Notes under the pieces: generated by a model
Seen by the model: only the letters and a program-made list of their open reading frames with translations
Told to the model about the DNA's origin: nothing
Database searches by the model: none
Part shown: in pieces, positions 48,808-57,615 of the stretch
How the letters are laid out: every line of letters begins with the position of its first letter
Numbering within the stretch: the first letter of the stretch is position 1
Origin: Nonomuraea thailandensis
Lineage (GTDB): Bacteria; Actinomycetota; Actinomycetes; Streptosporangiales; Streptosporangiaceae
Length of the DNA: 64,000 nucleotides
Assembly (NCBI RefSeq): GCF_024172165.1
Contig: NZ_JAMZEB010000002.1
Location: forward strand, 9,956,501 to 10,020,500
Direction of reading: 5' to 3'
Program-made: the position numbers and the translations under genes

Positions 48808-49371
48808 ATGGTTTCGAGTAAAGATCTTTGCAACAGGCCGGAGCCCCCGGTGCGTCCAGGAGATGTGGAGTTCGACGAATTCGTACGGGCGCGGGGCCCG
48901 GCCCTGCTCCGGTACGGCTACGTGCTCACCGGCAACGCCGACGACGCGGCCGACCTGGTCCAGGAGGCGCTGCTCAAACTGAGCGACTCCTGGAAACGGG
49001 TCCGCAACAAGGACAACCCGGAGGCGTACGTCCGCACGACCATGGCCAGGCAGCACGTCAGCTGGTGGCGCAGGCGGCGCAGGGAGCACCTGACGAACGA
49101 CCTGCCGGAGGGCTCGTACACCGACGTGCACGCGCTCGGCGAGCTGTGGAAGGAGCTGGCCTCGCTGCCGCGTCGGCAGCGGGTCGTCCTCGTGCTGCGC
49201 TACTACGAGGACCTGTCCGACCAGGAGATCGCCGAGCTTCTCGGCATCTCCAGGGGAACCGTGCGCAGCCAGGCGTTCCACGCGCTCAACGCGCTGCGGG
49301 TCAAGCCATCGGTACGCGAGTCCGTTCGCGAGTCGGGACGCGAGTCGGTTCGGAAGGGGGAGCGGGCATGA
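48808..49371 (+). CDS. SigE-family sigma factor
   Basis: This 187-residue protein has region 2 (FDEFVRARGPALLRYGYVLTG, ADDAADLVQEALLKL) and region 4 (LPRRQRVVLVLRYYEDLSDQE, LLGISRGTVRSQAFHAL). The C-terminus carries the unusual repeat ESVRESGRESVRK, encoded by a GAGTC-containing DNA repeat. A later GTG (48850) could be the true start, since the first 14 residues look atypical. Coupled to the next gene by ATGA. Confidence 0.9.
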   Translation: MVSSKDLCNRPEPPVRPGDVEFDEFVRARGPALLRYGYVLTGNADDAADLVQEALLKLSDSWKRVRNKDNPEAYVRTTMARQHVSWWRRRRREHLTNDLPEGSYTDVHALGELWKELASLPRRQRVVLVLRYYEDLSDQEIAELLGISRGTVRSQAFHALNALRVKPSVRESVRESGRESVRKGERA

Positions 49372-50537
49372 GGACTGAGGACGAGCTGATCGGCGCGCTG
49401 CGCGCGGCGGGCGAGCACGCTCCCGACGACGGGGCGGACCTGCTGGCGGGCGTGGCGCTGCGCAGGCGGCGCAGGACCCGCCGCAGGGTGCGCGTGCTGG
49501 CCGCGGCGGCTGCCGTGGTGGTGCTGAGCGTGGGGATCAGGGGCGCCGTCCTGTCCGGCGGGGGCGAGGGCGACATGGCCACGACCCCGGCTCCCGAGCC
49601 GCCCGTTCCCCGGTCGGCTCCCGTGGAGGAGCTGTGGCCGGACGCCGTCCTCACGCTGCCCGTGCAGGGGCCCGACGGCGCGCACCGCGTCCCGATGATC
49701 GGCGTCAGCCCGACGGAGGTGCTGGTCCTGGCCAGGACGCCGGGGAAGGAGGCGCGGGGCAGGCTGGAGGTGTACGACTCCACGACGAAGAAGAGCCGGC
49801 TGGTGGCCGCACTCCCCCGGCCGCGGCCGTTCGTGATCCACTCGCTGGCCGCCGACGGCAGGAACGTGGTCTGGCAGTCGACCTCCGGCAAGTCCGCCCG
49901 GCAGATCTGGACGGCGCCGCTGGCGGGCGGCAGGGCCAGGCTGGTCACCGAGCTGACCGGCGACCGCGCCGACCTCGACGCGATCTCGGTCAACGGCGAC
50001 CAGGTCATCTGGTCGGAGAGGAGCGGCGGTGTCTGGCGCGTCCCCCTGGCCGGCGGCACGCCCGACCGGATCGCCGCCACCGACGGCCTGCACCTGCTGA
50101 GATGGCCGTGGGCGAGCGACGCGCCCGCAGGGCCCGATCTCGGCGACCGCAACCAGACGGTGCTGGTCGACCTCACCCTCATCACCTCCCACGAGGTCGA
50201 CAGCCGGCCGGGCGCGAAGGGGGTGCGCTGCGGCCCGCACTGGTGCCTCGGCCGCGACGCCGGAGGCGGCTTCCTCCAGCGGATCGACGGAAGTGATCTA
50301 CGCGACCTCGACGGCGTCTTCGGCCATCCGAAGCCGCTGTCGATGGCGCCGCTGCTCAACCGCTTCGTGCCGCTGAGGAACGGCGTCCACGACATCGCGA
50401 CCGGTTCGACGGGCACGATCGACGCCAGGACGCTGGCACTCGGCATGGCGGGCGAGCCCGGCACGGTCCTCTACTGGCGCAAGGAGCAGAGCTCGTACAA
50501 GGTGCTGAACTTGGCAGCCGTCCCGTCCGCGCAATAG
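49368..50537 (+). CDS. Membrane-anchored beta-propeller protein, probable sigma regulator
   Basis: This 389-residue protein has a cytoplasmic N-terminus of about 45 residues (LIGALRAAGEHAPDDGADLLAGVA), one transmembrane segment (VRVLAAAAAVVVLSVGIRG) and an extracytoplasmic part with propeller-like repeats (AADGRNVVWQSTS, SVNGDQVIWSER, WRVPLAGGTPDRI, RCGPHWCLG). Coupling to the sigma gene suggests an anti-sigma role sensing outside conditions, although no ZAS zinc motif is present. Paralogous to the C-terminal half of the fusion at 51 kb. Confidence 0.8.
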   Translation: MRTEDELIGALRAAGEHAPDDGADLLAGVALRRRRRTRRRVRVLAAAAAVVVLSVGIRGAVLSGGGEGDMATTPAPEPPVPRSAPVEELWPDAVLTLPVQGPDGAHRVPMIGVSPTEVLVLARTPGKEARGRLEVYDSTTKKSRLVAALPRPRPFVIHSLAADGRNVVWQSTSGKSARQIWTAPLAGGRARLVTELTGDRADLDAISVNGDQVIWSERSGGVWRVPLAGGTPDRIAATDGLHLLRWPWASDAPAGPDLGDRNQTVLVDLTLITSHEVDSRPGAKGVRCGPHWCLGRDAGGGFLQRIDGSDLRDLDGVFGHPKPLSMAPLLNRFVPLRNGVHDIATGSTGTIDARTLALGMAGEPGTVLYWRKEQSSYKVLNLAAVPSAQ

Positions 50538-50548
50538 CGTTCGGGGCC

Positions 50549-51007
50549 ATGCGGACCTTCGCGAACATCGATGAACTCAAGGCGGCCGTCGGCGAGAAGT
50601 TCGGCCCGACCGAGTGGCGCACGGTCACTCAGGAGCAGGTCAACACCTTCGCCGACGCCACCGACGACCATCAGTGGATCCACGTGGACGTGGAGCGGGC
50701 CAAGGAGGGGCCGTTCGGCGGCACGATCGCCCACGGATACCTGACGTTGTCGTTGCTGCCGTCGTTCATGTTCTCCCTGATCAAGGTGGAGGGCATCGCG
50801 ATGGGCGTCAACTTCGGCCTCAACAAGGTCCGCTTCCACACGCCGGTCCCGGTCGGCGCGCGGATCAGGGCCGTGGGCGAGCTCATCGACGTGAAGAACT
50901 CCCCCGCCGGCCACCTGTCCAGCCTGAAGATGACGATCGAGATCGAGGGCGAGAAGCGGCCGGCCTGCGTCGCCGAGACCCTCAGCCTGTACGTGCGCGC
51001 CCAGTAG
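50549..51007 (+). CDS. MaoC-family (R)-specific enoyl-CoA hydratase
   Basis: This 152-residue hotdog-fold enzyme shows the catalytic segment TFADATDDHQWIHVDVERA (Asp and His), then PFGGTIAHGYLTLSLLP. It hydrates enoyl-CoA in fatty acid metabolism. A full-length single-domain MaoC. It separates two paralogous sigma/propeller loci without obvious relation. Confidence 0.92.
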   Translation: MRTFANIDELKAAVGEKFGPTEWRTVTQEQVNTFADATDDHQWIHVDVERAKEGPFGGTIAHGYLTLSLLPSFMFSLIKVEGIAMGVNFGLNKVRFHTPVPVGARIRAVGELIDVKNSPAGHLSSLKMTIEIEGEKRPACVAETLSLYVRAQ

Positions 51008-51047
51008 GCCGTGCAACAGATGACCATGTAGGACGCTCCCTGGGTTC

Positions 51048-52019
51048 GTGGAGGATTTCGACGAGTTCGTCCGGGCCCGGGGCGATGCGCTTCTCCGGTA
51101 CGGCTACGTGCTGGCCGGCAACTCCGAGGACGCCGCCGATCTCGTCCAGGAGGCGCTGGCCCGCCTGGGTGACGCCTGGCCCCGCGTGCGCCAGAAGCAC
51201 GACCCCGAGGGGTACGTCCGTACGACCATGGTCCGGCTGCACATCAGGTCGTGGCGGCGGCGGAACCGGGAGGACCTGGTGGCCGCCGTGCCCGACCGCG
51301 GCGAGCCCGACCGCTACGGCGACGCCGACCTGTGGGCCGAGCTCCAGGAGCTGCCCCGCAAGCAGCGGGCGGTGCTCGTGCTGCGGTACTACGAGGACCT
51401 GCCCGACCAGGAGATCGCCGCCATCCTCGGCGTCTACCGGCTGCCGCTCTCGGGCGGCGTGCCGGAGCCGCTGCCCGGCGCCGCGAACCTGCGCCTCGCC
51501 TCCTGGCCGTGGGCCCACGAGTGGGACGCCGCCGGCAACGTGACCAGGATCGTCAACCTCGAGACCGGCGGCTCCACCGGCGTGGCGGTGCCACCCGGCG
51601 CCGACCGGTGGCAGTGCGGCCCCGAGTGGTGCACCGGCCTGCTGGACGATCGCCTGATCGTGCAGCGCGTGGACGGATCCGGGCGGCGGACCCTGCCGGG
51701 CACGCTGATGGGTCACGGCGTCCGGTGGCTGCTCGACGGCCGGCGCGCCCTGTTCCGCGTCCACGAGCCGGACGTGACCAAGGCCGGCGTGCCGCTCGCG
51801 GTCGTGTACGACCTCGCCACCGGGGAGCTGGCCGGGGTCGGCGAGCGGACCCCGGGGGTCGAGGGCGGCGAACTGGGCCGGATCCAGCACTTCCCCACGC
51901 TCTTCTGGGACGCCGGCGCCCGGTTCTACCAGCACTGCGCGGACCGGTCCTGCGAGATCAGGAAGCGGGGCGGCGGCAAGGAGTACACCGTGCTCAACGT
52001 GGCGGCGATCAGAGGATGA
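51048..52019 (+). CDS. Fusion of truncated SigE-type sigma factor and propeller protein
   Basis: A GTG start gives 323 residues. Residues 1-129 are a SigE-type sigma factor (FDEFVRARGDALLRYGYVLAG; VLVLRYYEDLPDQEIAAILG) that stops just before the region 4 recognition helix. From about residue 130 the sequence is the C-terminal propeller of the 49.4-50.5 kb protein's family (YRLPLSGGVPEPL, WQCGPEWCTGL, KEYTVLNVAAI). The transmembrane segment is lost. An in-frame deletion across a paralogous gene pair explains it. It likely cannot bind -35 DNA; it may be a decaying gene or a new soluble regulator. Confidence 0.85.
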   Translation: MEDFDEFVRARGDALLRYGYVLAGNSEDAADLVQEALARLGDAWPRVRQKHDPEGYVRTTMVRLHIRSWRRRNREDLVAAVPDRGEPDRYGDADLWAELQELPRKQRAVLVLRYYEDLPDQEIAAILGVYRLPLSGGVPEPLPGAANLRLASWPWAHEWDAAGNVTRIVNLETGGSTGVAVPPGADRWQCGPEWCTGLLDDRLIVQRVDGSGRRTLPGTLMGHGVRWLLDGRRALFRVHEPDVTKAGVPLAVVYDLATGELAGVGERTPGVEGGELGRIQHFPTLFWDAGARFYQHCADRSCEIRKRGGGKEYTVLNVAAIRG

Positions 52020-52263
52020 TCGCCGCCAGGGCGACCAGCCCGATGAGCCCGAGGTAGGCCAGCACGAGCCGGGTGTCCCGGAGGAAGCACTTGCTCCGGG
52101 ACAGCCCGGCCCGCCGCGCCTTCCAGTACCCCGCGAACCCGAGCGCCGCGAACCCCAGCACCGCCCACGGCCCGAGCAGCCACGCCAGCAGCGCGACGGT
52201 CGCGTACACGCACAACCGGAGCGGGTCGTACGGCTCCTTCCCCTGTGGGGACGCGGCCGTCAC
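52009..52263 (-). CDS. Small membrane protein
   Basis: A GTG start gives 84 residues with two or three hydrophobic segments (LCVYATVALLAWLLGPWAVLG, LVLAYLGLIGLVALAAIIL) and a cytoplasmic loop (WKARRAGLSRSKCFLRD). It overlaps the end of the fusion gene by 11 bases, tail to tail, and follows the radical SAM gene with a 25-base gap, so it may be the last gene of that operon. Confidence 0.6.
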   Translation of the reverse strand: MTAASPQGKEPYDPLRLCVYATVALLAWLLGPWAVLGFAALGFAGYWKARRAGLSRSKCFLRDTRLVLAYLGLIGLVALAAIIL

Positions 52264-52288
52264 CGGGCCACCGCCGAGGCTCGCGGCG

Positions 52289-53806
52289 TCATCGGGCCAC
52301 CGCCGAGAGCCGCTGCGCGGACAGCTCCGGCCACGCCTGCACGGCGCAGAACGGCGCGCACTGGTCCTGCTCGGCGCGGGTGCCCACGTGCACGCAGCAC
52401 TGCGTGAGCCGCTCCTCGATCATCGTCGAGATGTCCATGAACGGCTTCACCGTGATCCGCACGACCCGCTCCCCCAGCATCCTGCGCAGCTTCTTGCGCC
52501 GCCCCGGCAGCACCGACGACGCGAGGGCGAGCAGGGTGGAGACGCCGAGGTCGCAGTTCTCGCAGATGGTCCGCCACAGGTCCCCGACCTGCGGGTGCGA
52601 CAACGACGACTGCTCGGAGAGCAGCCCCATCAGCGACTCCTGCACGGCCAGGCGCAGCTCCTTCGGCAGCTCGCTGTCGGCGATCCGGTTGGAGACCAGG
52701 CCGAGGTTCTCCTTGAGCCGGTCGTGGCCGATCAGCGCGGTGAGCGAGCGCCACTGGCGGGCGTCGTCGCGGATGAGGTAGCCGACCGAGCAGCAGTGGG
52801 GGTGGGAGCAGGGCAGGGCGGTCAGGTCGCGCCAGGTCACCAGGCCGCCGGTCTGCGGGCCGAGACGCTTGAGCACGCCGGTGTGGGTGAGGCGGTCGTC
52901 CGGGTCGATGGCGCCCGACCTGCCGGAGCCGAACTGGGGTTGCAGGGAGACGCCGCCGACGTACGGGGTGTCGAGCGCGAGGCGTACGACGTCGCCGATC
53001 TCACCATCGTTCACGCCGAGGGCGGCGGTCATGACGAGGGTGGTGAAGATCTCTCGTGCGGACAGCCGCTTGACGGCCTCCGCCTTGATCCTGGTCAGGT
53101 CGCCGCCCCGGTGGTGCCTGGAGGCCTCGGCGGACGTGCCGTCGTACTGGAGGTAGACCTCGACGCGCTCCCTGTGCTCGGTGAGGAGGTCGAGCAGGGA
53201 GTCGTCCTTGGCGATGAGGACGCCGTTGGTGTTGATCAGGATGCGGGTGATCGGGCGGGCGCTCAGCTCGGCGAGGAGGGTCTTCAGCTCGGGGTGGAGG
53301 GTGGGCTCGCCGCCGCTCAGCATGAGGACGTCGAGCTTGCCGTTCTCCCGCTCCAGACGCTGGTCGACGTTGGCCAGGACGTCGGTGACCGGGACGACGC
53401 CGGTCAGGTCGGGCGAACTGCCGGCGAAGCAGGTGGGGCAGCGCAGGTTGCAGGTCTCGGCGATGTCCTCGAGAAGGATGCAGGTGTGCTGGGTCTGGAG
53501 CTCGGGCAGGCCCTGGAGGTACGCGGAGGGGATCGGAGCGAAGTTTCCGGCGGTGTCCGGGATGTGCTGCTTGGTGGGGGCGGTCCACTCCTCCAGATAG
53601 CTCAGGATCTCCGGATCCTCGTCGTACAGGGTACGGATGAATCCGTGTTCGCGGCATCCGCGCTCCAGCCACACGCGGCCGTCGCGCTCCGCCAGATAAC
53701 CGCTCAGCCGCTCGACCCTGTCGAGGGCGCGGCCGTGGCAGCCCGGGCAGAACGCGTTGACGTACCTGAGGATGCGGTCGCCCCGCAGGCCCATCCCTGC
53801 GCTCAT
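52289..53806 (-). CDS. Radical SAM enzyme, Tes/MoaA-like
   Basis: This 505-residue protein has an N-terminal Cys domain (YVNAFCPGCHGRALDRVERL, ERGCREHGFIRTLYDED) and the radical SAM cluster motif TCNLRCPTCFAGSS, followed by LMLSGGEPTLHPELK (GGE motif). A C-terminal Cys-rich part (CSHPHCCSVGY, ICENCDLGVS, CCVHVGT, CAPFCAVQAWPEL) may hold extra Fe-S clusters. This layout is that of the tetraether lipid synthase (Tes)-like family that couples lipid chains. It follows an Lgt-like gene with ATGA overlap, supporting a lipid role. Confidence 0.85.
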   Translation of the reverse strand: MSAGMGLRGDRILRYVNAFCPGCHGRALDRVERLSGYLAERDGRVWLERGCREHGFIRTLYDEDPEILSYLEEWTAPTKQHIPDTAGNFAPIPSAYLQGLPELQTQHTCILLEDIAETCNLRCPTCFAGSSPDLTGVVPVTDVLANVDQRLERENGKLDVLMLSGGEPTLHPELKTLLAELSARPITRILINTNGVLIAKDDSLLDLLTEHRERVEVYLQYDGTSAEASRHHRGGDLTRIKAEAVKRLSAREIFTTLVMTAALGVNDGEIGDVVRLALDTPYVGGVSLQPQFGSGRSGAIDPDDRLTHTGVLKRLGPQTGGLVTWRDLTALPCSHPHCCSVGYLIRDDARQWRSLTALIGHDRLKENLGLVSNRIADSELPKELRLAVQESLMGLLSEQSSLSHPQVGDLWRTICENCDLGVSTLLALASSVLPGRRKKLRRMLGERVVRITVKPFMDISTMIEERLTQCCVHVGTRAEQDQCAPFCAVQAWPELSAQRLSAVAR

Positions 53807-54540
53807 GTCGTGACCTTTCGTTCTCGCTCGAACAGGGGTGTGTAGTAACCGCGCCGCCAGCCGTACCCGAGCCTGACGGCGAGCAGCAGCAAGCCCGGGA
53901 TCAGGAACCACTGGGGCCGGGTCAGGTCCAGCCAGACCGTCTCGTTGGCCCTGGTGAACTCGACGAGGAAACGGAAGGCGGCGTACGCGGCGACGTACAG
54001 GGTGAACAGCTCGCCCGGCCGGGTCAGCCGCTCGCGCGCCCAGAGGAGCGCGGCGAAGGCGGCGAGCTGGAAGACGATCTCGTAGATGAACGACGGGTGC
54101 ATCGCCTGGCCGGTCAGGCATCCGGGGCACTCGGGGGTCGTGGGCGGGGCGTGCACGCCCCAGGGCAGATCGGTGGGCCTGCCGGGCGCCTCCGTCAGGT
54201 GGCAGCCGATCCTGCCCACCGCCATGCCGAGCGCCACCGCCGGGGCGAACAGGTCACCGGTCCGCTCCCTGTAACCGATGATCCGCTTGGCCACCAGCAC
54301 CCCGAGGTACGCGCCGGTCAGGCCGCCCAGGATGCTCCGGGAGCCGTACAGCCAGAGGTTCTCCAGCTCCAGCGTCTCCAGCCAGCCTGCCAGCCGCATC
54401 CCGATCGCGCCGCCGACCAGCGCGCCGGCGACGGCCATCAGCGACTGCTCGTTGAGCGCTCCGCGCCTGCGGGCCTCCCGGACGAAGACGACGGCCGCCA
54501 CCGCCACGCCGAGGCCGACGAAGATCTCGTGAAGGGGCAT
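53803..54540 (-). CDS. Prolipoprotein diacylglyceryl transferase-like (Lgt) protein
   Basis: This 245-residue protein has about seven transmembrane segments and Lgt signature remnants: VGRIGCHLTEAPGRPTDLPWGV, MHPSFIYEIVFQL and FLVEFTRANETVWLD. True Lgt has 'GRIGNFxNxE'; here Cys replaces Asn and the sequence is shorter than typical actinomycete Lgt. Lgt transfers diacylglycerol to lipoproteins; this divergent copy paired with a radical SAM enzyme may act on other lipid substrates. The ATG at 54540 follows AGATC-type sequence without a strong ribosome site. Confidence 0.85.
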   Translation of the reverse strand: MPLHEIFVGLGVAVAAVVFVREARRRGALNEQSLMAVAGALVGGAIGMRLAGWLETLELENLWLYGSRSILGGLTGAYLGVLVAKRIIGYRERTGDLFAPAVALGMAVGRIGCHLTEAPGRPTDLPWGVHAPPTTPECPGCLTGQAMHPSFIYEIVFQLAAFAALLWARERLTRPGELFTLYVAAYAAFRFLVEFTRANETVWLDLTRPQWFLIPGLLLLAVRLGYGWRRGYYTPLFERERKVTT

Positions 54541-54545
54541 GGCGG

Positions 54546-55526
54546 TCAGGCGTACAGGCTCGGGCTGATGCCGGTGCAGATCCCCGCGGACAGGATCGAC
54601 CACAGCGCCCAGCCGATCATGAGCCCCAGGCCCAGGCCCCTGCTCCAGGACTTGCGGATGAAGCACAGGCCGATGCCGGCTCCGAGCCCGACGAGGGCCA
54701 GGAGCACCGCGCCGGCGGCCAGGTAGGGGCTGGAGTTGTCGCCGGCGCTCATGGCGGCGAAGAAGATGAAGAAGCCGATCACGGCGTTGAGGGCGCTGTA
54801 GATGGCCAGGCCGGCGAAGAGCATGCCGATGAGGGTGCCGGTGGAGCCGGAGGCCGGGGGAGGGGGTGGCGGAGGGCCGTAGCCGCCCGGGTGGGCGTAC
54901 GGCTGCTGTCCATGGGGCGGGGGGCCTTGGAACGGAGGACCTTGGGGCGGGGGACCTTGAGAGGGCGGGCTTTGGGGCGGCGGGCCTTGGGGCGGCGGGC
55001 CTTGGGGCGCGCCCCCGTACGGCGGCTGGCCCTGACCCGGGACACCCTCGTACGGCGGCTGGCCGCCCTGGGACGCGGCAGGCCCGAACGACGGCCGGCC
55101 GCCCTGGGACGACGGCTCTCCTTGAGAGGGCTGACCGGATGGCGGCTCCCATGAGAAGGCGTGCCCACGAGGAGCCTCCGCGCTCGAAGGCTGCCCGGCC
55201 CCGCCGTCCGGCGGCAGGAACGACGGCCGCCCGACCTGCTCCCGGCCTTGCTCCCCGGAGGCGGCCCCCACGCCTTGATCCGGCGCCGACATGGGCCCCG
55301 GCGCACCGGACGGGGGCGGCATGATCTCCGGCTCCCCACTCGGAGGCGGCAGGTCGACCGGCTCCCCGCTGGGAGGCGGCATGCGCACCTGCTCCCCGCC
55401 CGGAGGCGGCATGATGACCGGCTCCCCGCCTGCAGGCGGGGTCCGCGGCCCCTCCTCCGGCACCGCCCCTGCCTCTGACCCGTTGTCAGGCTCCTCGGAC
55501 GGCGGAGGTGGTGGCGTTGTACTCAT
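54546..55526 (-). CDS. Proline-rich membrane protein (DUF4190-like C-terminus)
   Basis: This 326-residue product has about 210 residues of low-complexity Pro/Gly/Ser/Gln repeats (PPPSGEPVDLPPPSGEPEIM; QGPPPQGPPPQSPPSQ), then three or four hydrophobic segments (LIGMLFAGLAIYSALNAVIG, YLAAGAVLLALVGLGAGIGL, GLGLGLMIGWALWSILSAG). Cytoplasmic Pro-rich domains may recruit partner proteins. The architecture resembles the prophage moron at 26.2-26.7 kb. Ends five bases before the Lgt-like gene start, so probably same operon. Confidence 0.75.
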   Translation of the reverse strand: MSTTPPPPPSEEPDNGSEAGAVPEEGPRTPPAGGEPVIMPPPGGEQVRMPPPSGEPVDLPPPSGEPEIMPPPSGAPGPMSAPDQGVGAASGEQGREQVGRPSFLPPDGGAGQPSSAEAPRGHAFSWEPPSGQPSQGEPSSQGGRPSFGPAASQGGQPPYEGVPGQGQPPYGGAPQGPPPQGPPPQSPPSQGPPPQGPPFQGPPPHGQQPYAHPGGYGPPPPPPPASGSTGTLIGMLFAGLAIYSALNAVIGFFIFFAAMSAGDNSSPYLAAGAVLLALVGLGAGIGLCFIRKSWSRGLGLGLMIGWALWSILSAGICTGISPSLYA

Positions 55527-55543
55527 TGGCTTGGTCTACCCCT

Positions 55544-55562
55544 CTAGTCATGATCAGACTAG
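55544..55562. promoter_or_regulatory. Inverted repeat upstream of the proline-rich protein gene
   Basis: CTAGTC-ATGATCA-GACTAG is a perfect 6-base inverted repeat with a 7-base centre, 18 bases upstream of the ATG at 55526; it may be an operator for the operon. Confidence 0.5.
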
Positions 55563-55622
55563 GCATCCGCGATTGCCATCGGATCAACACCCCACCACAC
55601 CCACCGCCCCTCGCACGAGCCC

Positions 55623-56255
55623 CTACGCCCCCTCCGAGTAATAGATCGCCGCCTGCACCCGGCTCTTCAGCCCCAGCTTGTTCAGCACCCGGCTGACATG
55701 GGTCTTGGTCGTCGCCTCCGCCATGTCCAGCTCCTTGGCGATCTCGGCGTTGGACAAACCCCGCCCGATACAGGCCAGCACCTCCTTCTCCCGAGGCGTC
55801 AGCCCGGCCGCTTCCTCCCCCACCGCCCGGCGCACCGGCAACTGCTCGGCGAAAGCGGCGATCAGCCTCCGCGTGACCCCCGGCGAAATCAGCCCGTCCC
55901 CCCTGGCCACCACCCGGACCGCCTCGATCAGGGCCTCGGCGTCGGTGTTCTTCAGCAGGAACCCGGCCGCCCCGGCCCGCAACGCCCCGAACACGTACTC
56001 GTCGACGTCGAACGTAGTAAGGATCAGCACATCACAGACGCCGGCCAGCTCCCGGGTAGCGGAGATCCCGTCGAGCCGAGGCATCCGCACATCCATCAAC
56101 ACCACGTCGGGCCGCAACTCCCGGGCCATGAGCACGGCCTGCTCGCCATCACCGGCCTCCCCCACGACCTCCATGTCACCCGCCCCGCCCAGGATCAGCA
56201 CGATCCCGGTACGGACCGCCGCATGATCGTCGGCCACCAGCACCCTGATGGTCAC
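55623..56255 (-). CDS. NarL/LuxR-type response regulator
   Basis: This 210-residue protein has a receiver domain with the acidic pair in VADDHAAVRTG, phospho-acceptor DVVLMDVRMPRLDG and Lys in FLLKNTDAEALIEAV. A LuxR helix-turn-helix follows: LTPREKEVLACIGRGLSNAEI, ATTKTHVSRVLNKLGL. It is the partner of the histidine kinase gene just upstream. Confidence 0.95.
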   Translation of the reverse strand: MTIRVLVADDHAAVRTGIVLILGGAGDMEVVGEAGDGEQAVLMARELRPDVVLMDVRMPRLDGISATRELAGVCDVLILTTFDVDEYVFGALRAGAAGFLLKNTDAEALIEAVRVVARGDGLISPGVTRRLIAAFAEQLPVRRAVGEEAAGLTPREKEVLACIGRGLSNAEIAKELDMAEATTKTHVSRVLNKLGLKSRVQAAIYYSEGA

Positions 56256-56324
56256 CAGCCACCTCCATCCAGCCCGCTACGCCTGTCACCCACCGATCGC
56301 CCGAAGGGCCTACCCGCCGCACAT

Positions 56325-56424
56325 CTCAAGCCCGCAACGCCTCCCTTCGCCACAAACCTCAAGCCCACAACACCCGCCCCTCGCCACGCACCTCAAGCCC
56401 GCGACACCTCACCCCGCCGTGGGA
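56325..56424. repeat. Degenerate tandem repeat (about 33 bp, three copies)
   Basis: Units starting CTCAAGCCC at 56325, 56358 and 56392, about 33-34 bases each, fill most of the gap between the kinase and regulator genes and extend into the 3' end of the kinase gene. Function is unknown. Confidence 0.7.
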
Positions 56425-57569
56425 AGAACCGCCTGAACACGCCACCGCCCCTCGCCGCCCCTGGCCCGCTCCCCGTCCCACACCTCGCCGGCGTCGAAGA
56501 ACCCGCCGACGAGCGAGGCCCGCTCCCGCATGCCGATGAGCCCCGCCCCGGCCCCCGGCAGCTCAACCCGCCGCCCCCGCCCCGCGAGGGCGTTCTCGAC
56601 GCTCAGGCGGACCCGCTCGCCCTCGTGCACGACACCGACCGACACCGGCGACCCCCCGTGCTTGAGCGCGTTGGTCAGCGCCTCCTGCAAGATCCGATAC
56701 CCCGCCAGATCGACGGCCGCGGGCAGCTCCCCGGCCTCCCCCTCGACCCGGATCTCCACCGTCATCCCGGCCCGCCGCACCCGTTCGACCAGGGTCTCCG
56801 CGTCAGCCAGCCGAGGGCGAGTGGCCTCGCCCTCCCCCTCGTCGCCGTCCTGACGCAACAACCCGATCATGGTCCGCATCTCGGCCATCCCCTTGACGCT
56901 GTTCTCCCGTACGGACTCCATGACCTTCCGCACGGTCTCCCGATCAAGGTCCTTGCGTGAGAGCGCGGCAGTGGACTGGATGGCGATGGCGCTGAAGTGG
57001 TTGGCGATCATGTCGTGCAGCTCGCGCGCCATCCGCGTACGCTCGGCGGCCACGGCCGCCTGCCGATCCAGCTCCGCCAGATGAGCCACCTGCTCGGCCC
57101 GCGCCCGCTCGGCCGCGGCCCGATCACGCTGCTCCCGCAGCACCACAGCGGTGGTGACAGGCGTGATGAGCACCAGCCCGGCCTGCACCCCCATGACGGC
57201 CAGCATCCGCCAGTCCTCCGCCAGGAACCCGGCCACGGCCCCCGCCACGACCGCCAGCACCCCGGTGACCCCGAGCAGCACCCTGGCGAGCCGGGCCGGC
57301 CCGTACAGCGCGGCGGCGTAGAGATTGTCGGTGAAGACCAGCACCGTCCCCAGCGACGGCCCCACGAACCCGTCGATCACGATCCCGACCACCCCCAGCC
57401 CCAAAGAGGCCAGCGGAGCCCGCTGCCGCACCAGAACCCCCGCACAGGTGAACGCCAAGGGCACGGCCAGCACCCATGCCGGCACCCCGCGCTCCAGATG
57501 GGACCCGCCCGCGATCAGCACCAGCCCCACCGCGAAGGCGGCCCCCGCCCCCAGCACCACCTGCTTCAT
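56409..57569 (-). CDS. Sensor histidine kinase, HisKA_3 type
   Basis: This 386-residue protein has four or five transmembrane segments in the first 140 residues, then a dimerisation region with ARELHDMIANHFSAIAIQST (phospho-His) and HATPase_c motifs YRILQEALTNALKHGGSP (N box) and GAGLIGMRERASLVGG (G box). It lies upstream of the response regulator, 153 bases away. The sensed signal is unknown. Confidence 0.95.
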   Translation of the reverse strand: MKQVVLGAGAAFAVGLVLIAGGSHLERGVPAWVLAVPLAFTCAGVLVRQRAPLASLGLGVVGIVIDGFVGPSLGTVLVFTDNLYAAALYGPARLARVLLGVTGVLAVVAGAVAGFLAEDWRMLAVMGVQAGLVLITPVTTAVVLREQRDRAAAERARAEQVAHLAELDRQAAVAAERTRMARELHDMIANHFSAIAIQSTAALSRKDLDRETVRKVMESVRENSVKGMAEMRTMIGLLRQDGDEGEGEATRPRLADAETLVERVRRAGMTVEIRVEGEAGELPAAVDLAGYRILQEALTNALKHGGSPVSVGVVHEGERVRLSVENALAGRGRRVELPGAGAGLIGMRERASLVGGFFDAGEVWDGERARGGEGRWRVQAVLPTAG

Positions 57570-57615
57570 GCCCTCATCCCACCACCTCCCGCGGCCCCCT
57601 CCCTCCTACGAGGGT

